Below are positions 1 through 5,978 of a DNA stretch of 6,000 nucleotides, in pieces; the first letter of the stretch is position 1; each line of letters starts with the position of its first letter. The DNA lies in the NCBI GenBank assembly GCA_049644265.1, contig JBARRO010000128.1:1-6000 (forward strand), given 5' to 3'. Below the pieces are notes generated by a model. The model worked only from the letters and a program-made list of their open reading frames with translations, was not told the origin of the DNA and did not search any database. The stretch comes from JBARRO01 sp049644265. GTDB lineage: Bacteria; Bacteroidota; Ignavibacteria; UBA10030. Both the position numbers and the translations under genes were made by a program.

Positions 1-11
1 TCTACAATCGA

Positions 12-32
12 CCCCGCCATAAAGAGGCGGGG
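12..32. repeat. G+C-rich inverted repeat (7-bp perfect stem, 7-base loop)
   Basis: CCCCGCC at 12-18 is the exact reverse complement of GGCGGGG at 26-32, separated by the loop ATAAAGA. No T-run follows on either strand; the + strand continues CGCAAAAAACGCG. It is therefore not a textbook Rho-independent terminator. A second, weaker pairing (GCGC 32-35 with GCGC 43-46 around an A-rich loop) abuts it. It most likely marks the 3' end of a gene upstream of the window, or it is a dispersed palindrome. The structure is seen directly; the role is inferred. Confidence 0.5.
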
Positions 33-63
33 CGCAAAAAACGCGCAACCTTCAACTTAATCG

Positions 64-101
64 ACAATTGACAATTGTCTCAACTTTCAACTTACAACTT
101 T
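64..101. repeat. two short heptamer tandem arrays in the leader
   Basis: ACAATTG occurs twice in direct tandem at 64-70 and 71-77. It is followed by three copies of CAACTT at an exact 7-base step, starting at 81, 88 and 95. A further CAACTT lies at 53-58. The region is A+T-rich and sits just upstream of the kinase start at 113. Low-complexity strings of this kind are a familiar intergenic feature in Bacteroidota-like genomes (recollection, not checked here). No function is evident. The kinase promoter must lie in this stretch or upstream, but no convincing -35/-10 pair is visible. Confidence 0.55.
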
Positions 102-112
102 TATCTTAATCC

Positions 113-1027
113 ATGAGCCTTCTCGTCGTTGGTTCCGTTGCTCTCGACACGGTTGAAACCCCGTTCGGGACTGTGAAAGATGCGTTGGGGGGGTCTGCAG
201 TGTACATTTCCACAGCAGCCAGTTTCTTCGCAGCTCCCGTTCGCGTGGTGGGCGTTGTGGGTGGAGATTTTCCGAAGAAACACATCCAGTTCCTCGAAGA
301 CCGAAAGATCGACGTCGACGGACTTCAGATTATTCGCGAAGGCAAAACGTTCCGATGGTCCGGCCGGTATCATTATGATCTGAATGCGCGCGATACGCTG
401 CTCACCGAGTTGAATGTATTCGAGAAATTCGACCCCAAGATACCCGAGGCATACAAGCGTACCGGATATGTCTGCCTCGGCAACATCAACCCCGCGTTGC
501 AGCTGCAGGTACTCCATCAGATCAGCAAGCCCCGGCTCGTTGTAGGCGATACGATGAACTACTGGATCGAAACGAAGCAAAACGATTTGATGGAAACGCT
601 GAAAGTCCTCGACGTCCTGATCGTGAACGACTCCGAGGCGCGATTATTGACCCAGGAACCCAACCTCGTCAAGGCGGCAAAGCGTATCATCAAGCTCGGG
701 CCAAAAATTGTCATCATCAAGAAGGGAGAACACGGCGCCATGCTGGTGACGAACGAGACGATCTTCTCCGCTCCCGCATACCCTCTTGAGAGTATCTATG
801 ACCCTACGGGCGCCGGGGATTCGTTCGCCGGCGGGTTTGCAGGCTGGCTGGCAAAAACCGACGACCTCTCCGTTGAGAACCTGAAACGCGCTGTGGTGTA
901 CGGAAGCACGCTCGCATCCTTCTGCGTAGAACAATTCAGTGTCGATGGAATGAGGGACTTGAGCAATCTGAAGATTCAGGACCGCTTCCGATCCTTCATG
1001 GAATTATCCCGGTTCGATGAAAGATGA
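113..1027 (+). CDS. PfkB-family sugar/nucleoside kinase, substrate unknown
   Basis: This is a cytoplasmic kinase of the ribokinase/PfkB superfamily, 304 residues long, which is typical for the family. The N-terminal strand LLVVGSVALDTV and the glycine pair in ALGGSA (about residues 24-29) form the sugar-binding side. The C-terminal PfkB signature DPTGAGDSFAGG starts at residue 230; it gives the GAGD anion hole and the catalytic base Asp236. VNDSEARLLT (171-180) is the conserved N-x-x-E-like segment near the Mg/ATP site. The protein does not look like classical fructokinase, ribokinase or adenosine kinase closely enough to name a substrate. The ATG at 113 is chosen because the core fold begins at once; no Shine-Dalgarno sequence is visible before it. 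The gene overlaps mtnA by 11 bases, so translational coupling is likely. The partner suggests a methylthioribose or other ribose-derivative substrate, but that is inference. A run of seven G (187-193) encodes part of the GG motif. Confidence 0.9.
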   Translation: MSLLVVGSVALDTVETPFGTVKDALGGSAVYISTAASFFAAPVRVVGVVGGDFPKKHIQFLEDRKIDVDGLQIIREGKTFRWSGRYHYDLNARDTLLTELNVFEKFDPKIPEAYKRTGYVCLGNINPALQLQVLHQISKPRLVVGDTMNYWIETKQNDLMETLKVLDVLIVNDSEARLLTQEPNLVKAAKRIIKLGPKIVIIKKGEHGAMLVTNETIFSAPAYPLESIYDPTGAGDSFAGGFAGWLAKTDDLSVENLKRAVVYGSTLASFCVEQFSVDGMRDLSNLKIQDRFRSFMELSRFDER

Positions 1028-2066
1028 AGCGATAAAAGCTCTCGCATGGATGGATGGGAAGCTCCGCTTTCTTGACCAGACGCGGCTTCCCGGCGAAGAG
1101 GTCTACGTTGAGACGAAGGATGACCGCGTAGTCGCGGCAGCAATCAAGTCCCTTGCCATCAGGGGCGCACCGCTCATCGGGGTTGCAGCCGCCTACGGTG
1201 TTGCGCTTGCAGCCATTCAGTGTCGCGAGGAATCTCCCGAACGCATCACCGCCCACCTCGAAAAATCCATTCATAATCTGCTGGCGACTCGTCCCACGGC
1301 GGTCAACCTGGCGTGGGCGTTGGAGCGCACACAGCAATTGATCCGGAAGCTCGACGGCAAACCCCTGGAACTGATCCGCGAAAGTCTCCTGGCGGAAGCC
1401 CAATCGATCCACAGGGAGGATTATGAAATGTGCGAACGGATCAGCGAGCTTGGTGTTGCCCTGTTGCCGAATGCAGCGGCAATCCTGACCCACTGCAATA
1501 CGGGGTCTCTGGCGACTGGAGGAAAAGGGACGGCGTTGGGAATCATCGCGATGGGGTGGGAGAAAAAGATCGTGAAGCATGTCTATGTCGACGAGACTCG
1601 TCCTCTGTTGCAGGGCGCCCGGCTGACCATGTGGGAGCTGAAAAAACTCGGCATTCCCTCGACGTTGATCCCGGATAATACCGCGGCCTTTCTCATGCAA
1701 CAAAAAAAGGTCAACGCAGTCATCGTTGGAGCAGACAGGATTGCAGCGAACGGCGATGTGGCAAACAAAGTCGGGACGTACGGCCTCGCCGTGCTGGCAT
1801 GGCATCACCGCATTCCGATGATTGTGGCGGCCCCGGTTTCGACGATCGATCACACGTTATCCGACGGCAAGCTTATTCCGATCGAGCAGCGGAGCTCGCG
1901 GGAAGTCACGGAGTTCTTCGGGAAAAGTGTGACCCCACCCGATGTTGAAGTCTATTCTCCCGCGTTTGATATTACGCCACACGAATTGATTTCAGCAATC
2001 GTCACCGACAAGGGAGTCCTGAATCCGCCCTATCAACAGGCGCTTGAAGCTCTAAGGCCTTCATAA
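1017..2066 (+). CDS. mtnA: S-methyl-5-thioribose-1-phosphate isomerase (MtnA)
   Basis: MtnA converts 5-methylthioribose 1-phosphate to 5-methylthioribulose 1-phosphate, an aldose-ketose isomerisation in the cytosolic methionine salvage pathway. The protein has 349 residues, the usual length, and belongs to the eIF2B-alpha/beta/delta-like fold. Visible family motifs are LDQTRLP (19-25), IRGAPLIGVAAAYG (48-61), RPTAVNLAWAL (92-102), CNTGSLATGGKGTALG from Cys160, DETRPLLQGARLT (192-204), IVGADRIAANGDVANKVGTY with Asp240, and FDITPHELI near the C-terminus. Cys160 and Asp240 match the catalytic pair of characterised bacterial MtnA. The archaeal relative ribose-1,5-bisphosphate isomerase is less likely given the CNTGSLATGG and DETRPLLQGARL segments. 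The ATG at 1017 lies inside the 3' end of the kinase gene and has no clear Shine-Dalgarno sequence, consistent with translation coupled to the upstream gene. No other methionine salvage gene is in the window. Confidence 0.95.
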   Translation: MKDEAIKALAWMDGKLRFLDQTRLPGEEVYVETKDDRVVAAAIKSLAIRGAPLIGVAAAYGVALAAIQCREESPERITAHLEKSIHNLLATRPTAVNLAWALERTQQLIRKLDGKPLELIRESLLAEAQSIHREDYEMCERISELGVALLPNAAAILTHCNTGSLATGGKGTALGIIAMGWEKKIVKHVYVDETRPLLQGARLTMWELKKLGIPSTLIPDNTAAFLMQQKKVNAVIVGADRIAANGDVANKVGTYGLAVLAWHHRIPMIVAAPVSTIDHTLSDGKLIPIEQRSSREVTEFFGKSVTPPDVEVYSPAFDITPHELISAIVTDKGVLNPPYQQALEALRPS

Positions 2067-2092
2067 ACCATGCATCAGAAGCGGGCGCCACT

Positions 2093-2896
2093 GTGCTGAC
2101 AAAAACCGATGCGATCGTTCTCAAGTCGATGAAATACTCCGACACGAGTAAGATCGTGACATTCTACACCCGTCAATTCGGCAAGCTGAAGGGAATAGCT
2201 AAAGGTGCCCGATCGAATAAGAGCAAATTCGGGGCTTCGCTGGAGACGGGCATGCACGTTTCGCTTATGGTGTATAAGAAAGAGCAGAGGGAGCTCCATC
2301 TGATCTCTCAAGCCGACATTTTAACGCCGTTCAAGCGAATTCACAACGAATTGGAGCGGATGTCGGCTGCCCTCGGCGTTATTGAGCTCGTGGACCGTGT
2401 GACGCACGGGGAGGAGGAGCATGCAGCGCTATTTGCCCTTGTGCTGAACACCCTGCGAACGATCGAAGGCGCACCCAGGAATTTCATCACACCCGTCTAT
2501 GCTTTCCAGCTCCGGCTTGCCTCTGCCTTCGGGTTTGCGCCCTCTCTGGACCAGTGCATGCACTGCGGCCGTGATCTGGAAAAAATCCTCACTCAGCCTT
2601 CGGTCCCTTTTCTCGTCGCCAGGGGAGGTGTGTTATGCGATGACTGTTCCGGTACGGGGAGTGGGAAAATAAAAGGAAAACAGGCCCAGACGCCCGGCAC
2701 GACAAGAATATCCTTGCCGGTATTGAAGATTTTTCGGCGTCTGCTCGCGGCCAAATTTGAAAGTCTTACGTCTATAGAGTATGATGAGCACACGAGGAAC
2801 GAAATCGACGAAACTTTACGTTTGTATCTGCGGTACCACTTTGAGGATTTGAAGCCTCTGCGCTCCACCAGAATATTTGAACAACTTCTCACCTAA
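2093..2896 (+). CDS. recO: DNA repair and recombination mediator RecO
   Basis: RecO acts with RecR (and RecF) to load RecA onto SSB-coated single-stranded DNA and to anneal strands during gap repair. The 267-residue protein is slightly longer than the common ~240-250. The N-terminal OB-fold begins with TDAIVLKSMKYSDTSKIVT (5-23), the typical RecO opening. A helical region follows (about 85-150). A four-cysteine zinc site is formed by CMHC (155-158) and CDDC (182-185); many but not all RecO proteins carry it. A polar, Lys/Gly-rich insert (about 187-203) follows and accounts for part of the extra length. The C-terminus RYHFEDLKPLRS is characteristic of the family. The start is GTG at 2093: the conserved N-terminus begins at once and no nearby in-frame ATG precedes it. 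Its ribosome binding site is weak. It begins 26 bases after mtnA and ends 22 bases before the htrA start, so it probably shares their transcript. Confidence 0.95.
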   Translation: MLTKTDAIVLKSMKYSDTSKIVTFYTRQFGKLKGIAKGARSNKSKFGASLETGMHVSLMVYKKEQRELHLISQADILTPFKRIHNELERMSAALGVIELVDRVTHGEEEHAALFALVLNTLRTIEGAPRNFITPVYAFQLRLASAFGFAPSLDQCMHCGRDLEKILTQPSVPFLVARGGVLCDDCSGTGSGKIKGKQAQTPGTTRISLPVLKIFRRLLAAKFESLTSIEYDEHTRNEIDETLRLYLRYHFEDLKPLRSTRIFEQLLT

Positions 2897-2903
2897 GTCA
2901 TTC

Positions 2904-2910
2904 GGAGGAA
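2904..2910 (+). promoter_or_regulatory. ribosome binding site that fixes the htrA start
   Basis: GGAGGAA lies 8 bases before the ATG at 2919 and would leave no room for the ATG at 2910, which overlaps its last A. It therefore favours 2919 as the start over 2910 or the in-frame TTG at 2877. Confidence 0.75.
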
Positions 2911-2918
2911 TGAACACA

Positions 2919-4457
2919 ATGTCGACGAAATCAGTTCTTGCTGCCGTTTTTCTTATCAGCCTGGGAATTATCTTTGGCGTGGTCCTCGTCTCGAGCTTCA
3001 AGGGCGTCGACCTTTCGTTTGCCGGGGAGGATGTGAAGTTGGGGGCACAGAATCCGCCAGCCAAGGCAAACGCAACCCTCCAGGCGCTCAACCAGGCGTT
3101 CCACGAAATTTCCCATACTGTAACTCCCTCCGTCGTGTACATTACCGTCGAAACAAAACCCGAATCAAGCAGCGACGACGAAGGCGGACAAAAATTCTTC
3201 CATTTCTTCGGACCGGATTTCAAATTCGAAATGCCGAAACGGGGCCCGGAAGTGGGTGCCGGTTCCGGAGTCCTTCTGACGGAGAACGGGTACATCCTCA
3301 CGAACAACCATGTCGTCGAAAATGCAAAGAGCGATGGAATCAAAGTGCGCCTTCTCGACACACGCGAGTTCAAGGCAAAACTGATTGGCACGGACAAGTA
3401 TACAGATCTGGCAGTGATCAAGGTCGATGCTTCGGATCTTCCGATGGCGAATCTCGGAAATTCCGATGACGTGGAGGTCGGACATATCGTGTTCGCGTTT
3501 GGAAGTCCGTTGGGACTCACGTCGACCATGACAGAAGGGATCGTAAGCGCTCTCGGTCGTCAAATTCGGATCATCGATGATGAAAACACCGGCTACGGTA
3601 TTGAGAATTTTATCCAGACGGACGCCGCAGTGAATCCCGGAAACAGCGGCGGGGCCTTGGTGGATGTGAACGGGTCCGTGATCGGGATCAACACGGCGAT
3701 CGCAACGACGAACGCGCGTTACCAAGGATACAGTTTCGCAATTCCCATTAATCTTGCAAAGAAAGTCGCGACCGATGTCATTAAATACGGAAAGGTTCGG
3801 CGCGGCTACATCGGCGTGCGAATCCAGACCATCGATGCGGTGACCGCAAAAGCGTCAGGACTTGATAAGGTGGCCGGCGTACTCGTGCAGGACGTGAACA
3901 AGAACAGCGCGGGAGAGGATGCCGGATTACAGGTGGGGGATATCATCCTCAGCGTGGATGGGAAGGAAGTGAATACGGCAAACGCTCTTCAAAGCACCAT
4001 TGCGAGCAGGTACCCGGGAGAGACGGTGATGCTCAAAGTGTTCAGAGACAGAAAGACGATCGAAAAGAAAGTCACGCTGAAACCGCAGTCCGAAGAAAGT
4101 GAAATTGTTCCAGCCAGGGATAAGAGTCCTGAATCAGCTCCGAAAGAGTCCGTGACTCCGAAAAAAGTCACGATTGAAGAGCTTGGACTCACAGTACGCT
4201 CCCTCGACAACAGGGTCCGGAAATCACACGATGTCGAGAAGGGAGTCTATGTGGAGAATGTGGATCCGCTGAGTCCCGCACAGGAGCGGGGTTTGCAGCG
4301 GGGAGACGTCATCGTCAGCATCGGAGACCGAATAGTCGCATCCTCAGATCAGTTTGAGGAGGCAGTGAACAAACTGAAACCGGGGGATGCAGTGATGCTC
4401 CGTGTGAAGGGGGAAGACAAGAAGGTGCGATTCGTGGCGATTGAAATGCCCAAGTAA
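2919..4457 (+). CDS. htrA: HtrA/DegP-type (Do) serine protease, membrane-anchored, two PDZ domains
   Basis: HtrA is an envelope quality-control protease/chaperone that degrades misfolded proteins in the periplasm. From the ATG at 2919 it has 512 residues. One hydrophobic segment (about 6-25) follows a single Lys; it could be a signal anchor or an uncleaved signal peptide. A possible S-F-A cleavage site at 33-35 lies far from that segment, so anchoring seems more likely. The trypsin-like domain carries the triad His131 (TNNHVV), Asp163 (YTDLAV) and Ser243 (NPGNSGGA). An acidic, serine-rich stretch (82-90) followed by FFHFFGPDF occupies the place of the regulatory LA loop. PDZ1 (about 296-390, YIGV binding loop) and PDZ2 (about 421-510) are joined by a charged Pro/Glu/Lys linker (391-416). 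An in-frame TTG at 2877 would add 14 residues overlapping recO, but the ribosome binding site argues against it. The gene follows recO by 22 bases and ends before a strong terminator. No sigma-E-like promoter is visible. DegQ or MucD would be equivalent names. Confidence 0.95.
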   Translation: MSTKSVLAAVFLISLGIIFGVVLVSSFKGVDLSFAGEDVKLGAQNPPAKANATLQALNQAFHEISHTVTPSVVYITVETKPESSSDDEGGQKFFHFFGPDFKFEMPKRGPEVGAGSGVLLTENGYILTNNHVVENAKSDGIKVRLLDTREFKAKLIGTDKYTDLAVIKVDASDLPMANLGNSDDVEVGHIVFAFGSPLGLTSTMTEGIVSALGRQIRIIDDENTGYGIENFIQTDAAVNPGNSGGALVDVNGSVIGINTAIATTNARYQGYSFAIPINLAKKVATDVIKYGKVRRGYIGVRIQTIDAVTAKASGLDKVAGVLVQDVNKNSAGEDAGLQVGDIILSVDGKEVNTANALQSTIASRYPGETVMLKVFRDRKTIEKKVTLKPQSEESEIVPARDKSPESAPKESVTPKKVTIEELGLTVRSLDNRVRKSHDVEKGVYVENVDPLSPAQERGLQRGDVIVSIGDRIVASSDQFEEAVNKLKPGDAVMLRVKGEDKKVRFVAIEMPK

Positions 4458-4480
4458 CAGTTCTTCAGTTGGTTTTCCAC

Positions 4481-4513
4481 GGAAAGGGCGGAAGCGGTGC
4501 TTTCGCCCTTTTT
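4481..4513 (+). terminator. Rho-independent terminator after htrA
   Basis: AAAGGGCG (4483-4490) pairs exactly with CGCCCTTT (4504-4511). The helix extends inward through a G-U, two A-U and a G-C pair to a short loop around CGGTG. TTTTT (4509-4513) and then CTTT give the U-tract. It lies 24 bases after the htrA stop and closes the putative four-gene unit, separating it from aroC. Confidence 0.85.
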
Positions 4514-4589
4514 CTTTGCCCTCGGAATCCTCGTCCCTTTCGATTGAATATGCCCCCAATTATCGCTTAATTGATAAAGTCCAACAATC

Positions 4590-4594
4590 GGAGG
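4590..4594 (+). promoter_or_regulatory. ribosome binding site supporting the TTG start of aroC
   Basis: GGAGG lies 7 bases before the TTG at 4602, which is ideal spacing. No in-frame ATG with comparable support is nearby. The encoded N-terminus then reads MIRYLTAGESHG, the normal beginning of chorismate synthase. Confidence 0.8.
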
Positions 4595-4601
4595 CCAGTC
4601 C

Positions 4602-5789
4602 TTGATTCGATATCTCACAGCCGGAGAATCTCACGGAAAAGCCCTCGTCGGCATCGTCGAGGGATTGCCCGCAGGGGTTTCAATTTCTGCGGAGTACATC
4701 AATCATCAACTTTTTCGGCGCCAACAAGGTTACGGACGGGGGGGGAGGATGAAGATTGAGTTTGACAAGGTGGAGATTTTCTCGGGAATCCGATTCGGAA
4801 AGACCCTGGGCACTCCCATCACTCTTCTCATTCGCAACAAAGACTCTGAGAACTGGCTGCAGAAAATGGCTGTCGAGGGAGATGGAAAGGGAATTGAAAA
4901 AATATCGATTCCCCGGCCCGGCCACGCGGACTATGTCGGAACCGTCAAGTACGGGTATGACGACATCCGGAATGCCATTGAGAGGGCAAGCGCCCGAGAA
5001 ACAGCCGTGAGAGTGGCCTGCTGCACAGTGGTTCGGAAGCTGCTCGAGGACTGCGGGATTTTCATCGGGAGCCATGTGTTGAGCATCGGAAAGGCTGCGG
5101 TAAAGCAACGGGGAGAGATTGACAGGCTTATTCTCAGGCTGCTCAAGGCAGGCTGCGCAGCCTACAAAGTAACCGAGGCGGCGGATAAATCCCAGGTCCG
5201 AATTCTCGACCCAACAACAGAAACAAAGGCAATCGCAGAGATCAAGAAGGCAAAGAAAATGGGGAATACGCTCGGCGGTGTTTTCGAAGTGCTCGTGAGC
5301 GGCCTTCCGGTCGGCCTCGGAAGTTATGTTCAGTACGATCGCAAACTCGACGGAAAGTTGGCCGCAGCGTTGATGTCAGTCCACGCAGTCAAAGGAGTCG
5401 AAATTGGCGACGGGTTTGCCAATACGCTAAGATATGGTTCGGAAGTTCATGACCCGTTTATAGTCTCGCGAGGCACAATCGCGCGCAGGTCGAACCGGGC
5501 CGGTGGATTGGAAGGCGGAGTCACAAACGGGCAGATGATCGTCCTCCACGCCGCGATGAAACCCATATCAACTCTCGCTCATCCGCTGAAGTCTGTGAAC
5601 CTGAAGACCCGGAAGTCAACTGACGCCCGGTATGAACGTTCCGATGTGTGCGCCGTTCCTGCCTGTTCTGTCATTGGGGAATCCGTCGTGGCGCCAGTTA
5701 TCGCAAACGCATTTCTCGAGAAGTTCGGCGGCGATTCCCTGGGTGAAATCCGTTCGAGATACAGGAAAGAAACAGGAAAAGAAGTCTAA
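4602..5789 (+). CDS. aroC: chorismate synthase (AroC)
   Basis: AroC catalyses the last step of the shikimate pathway: 5-enolpyruvylshikimate-3-phosphate is converted to chorismate by trans-1,4-elimination of phosphate, requiring reduced FMN. It is cytosolic, normally a homotetramer. The protein has 395 residues, matching the longer bacterial form (about 390) rather than the ~360-residue enterobacterial one. Family signatures are clear: TAGESHG (6-12) with His11, QGYGRGGRMKIE (42-53), RPGHADYVG (105-113) with His108, ASARETAVRVA (129-139), GDGFANT (269-275), RSNRAGGLEGGVTNGQ (296-311) for FMN and substrate binding, and RSDVCAVPA (346-354) with Asp348. His11, His108 and Asp348 correspond to residues implicated in catalysis in characterised enzymes. 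The start is TTG with a strong GGAGG. A run of eight G (4738-4745) encodes the RGG of the conserved GRGGRM motif. The gene is preceded by a terminator and followed by a hairpin, so it is probably monocistronic. No clear promoter is seen in 4514-4589. No other shikimate gene is present. Confidence 0.97.
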   Translation: MIRYLTAGESHGKALVGIVEGLPAGVSISAEYINHQLFRRQQGYGRGGRMKIEFDKVEIFSGIRFGKTLGTPITLLIRNKDSENWLQKMAVEGDGKGIEKISIPRPGHADYVGTVKYGYDDIRNAIERASARETAVRVACCTVVRKLLEDCGIFIGSHVLSIGKAAVKQRGEIDRLILRLLKAGCAAYKVTEAADKSQVRILDPTTETKAIAEIKKAKKMGNTLGGVFEVLVSGLPVGLGSYVQYDRKLDGKLAAALMSVHAVKGVEIGDGFANTLRYGSEVHDPFIVSRGTIARRSNRAGGLEGGVTNGQMIVLHAAMKPISTLAHPLKSVNLKTRKSTDARYERSDVCAVPACSVIGESVVAPVIANAFLEKFGGDSLGEIRSRYRKETGKEV

Positions 5790-5802
5790 AGCTCCGGAGT
5801 GA

Positions 5803-5850
5803 GACTCCCGGAATCTCGCCGGGGTACGTCCAATGAAGATTCCGGGAGTC
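5803..5850 (+). terminator. 14-bp perfect hairpin after aroC, probable terminator
   Basis: GACTCCCGGAATCT (5803-5816) is the exact reverse complement of AGATTCCGGGAGTC (5837-5850), with a 20-base loop. A5802 can also pair with T5851. The + strand continues TTTC, a short U-tract, so termination of aroC is plausible but less canonical than after htrA. The stem could also serve convergent transcription from the right; on the minus strand no T-run follows. The overlapping palindrome CTCCGGAG (5792-5799) allows alternative pairings. Confidence 0.7.
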
Positions 5851-5866
5851 TTTCAGTTGCCGTCTT

Positions 5867-5978
5867 TGAACTCCTGTTTCTCGTCTATTCTCGGTGTCGT
5901 TCTTCTAACGAGCCCTAAATCCCCAACCAATCTTTTCTCCGTGAACTCCTCTTCCTCATCTGTTCTTTGTGTCATTCT
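5867..5978. repeat. two diverged copies of a ~37-base direct repeat in a pyrimidine-rich tail
   Basis: The segments 5867-5903 and 5942-5978 both begin TGAACTCCT and both end with GTGTC-x-TTCT. I count 29 identical bases out of 37 with no gaps, at a period of 75 bases. The surrounding 5861-6000 stretch is strongly C/T-rich on this strand and has no + strand gene. It resembles the low-complexity dispersed intergenic repeats of many environmental bacterial genomes (recollection, not checked here). Because the period is a multiple of three, the minus strand stays open across both copies, so a partial minus-strand coding region remains possible. Confidence 0.6.

Noticed and set aside
68..73. TTGACA, an exact -35 hexamer, upstream of the kinase gene
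   Set aside because: It falls within the ACAATTG tandem repeat, and no acceptable -10 hexamer lies 16-18 bases downstream; calling a promoter would be over-reading.
996..1853. Long minus-strand open frame (285 codons) opposite mtnA
   Set aside because: The + strand frame is an unmistakable MtnA; the antisense frame has arbitrary composition rich in Arg, Cys and His, typical of shadow frames in G+C-rich genes.
2070..2099. ATG at 2070 opening a nine-codon frame between mtnA and recO
   Set aside because: It stops at once, has no ribosome binding site and encodes nothing recognisable; the GTG at 2093 gives the conserved RecO N-terminus.
2877..2918. In-frame TTG at 2877 that would extend HtrA by 14 residues into recO
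   Set aside because: The GGAGGAA at 2904-2910 is ideally spaced for the ATG at 2919, and the added residues do not look like part of a signal anchor.
2816..3529. Minus-strand open frame (237 codons) opposite the recO/htrA junction
   Set aside because: It spans two genes with clear family motifs on the + strand and shows no recognisable domain.
4544..4572. TTGAAT ... TTAATT as a promoter for aroC
   Set aside because: The -10 match is only three of six bases at 17-base spacing; a promoter is expected between the terminator and aroC, but this pair is not convincing.
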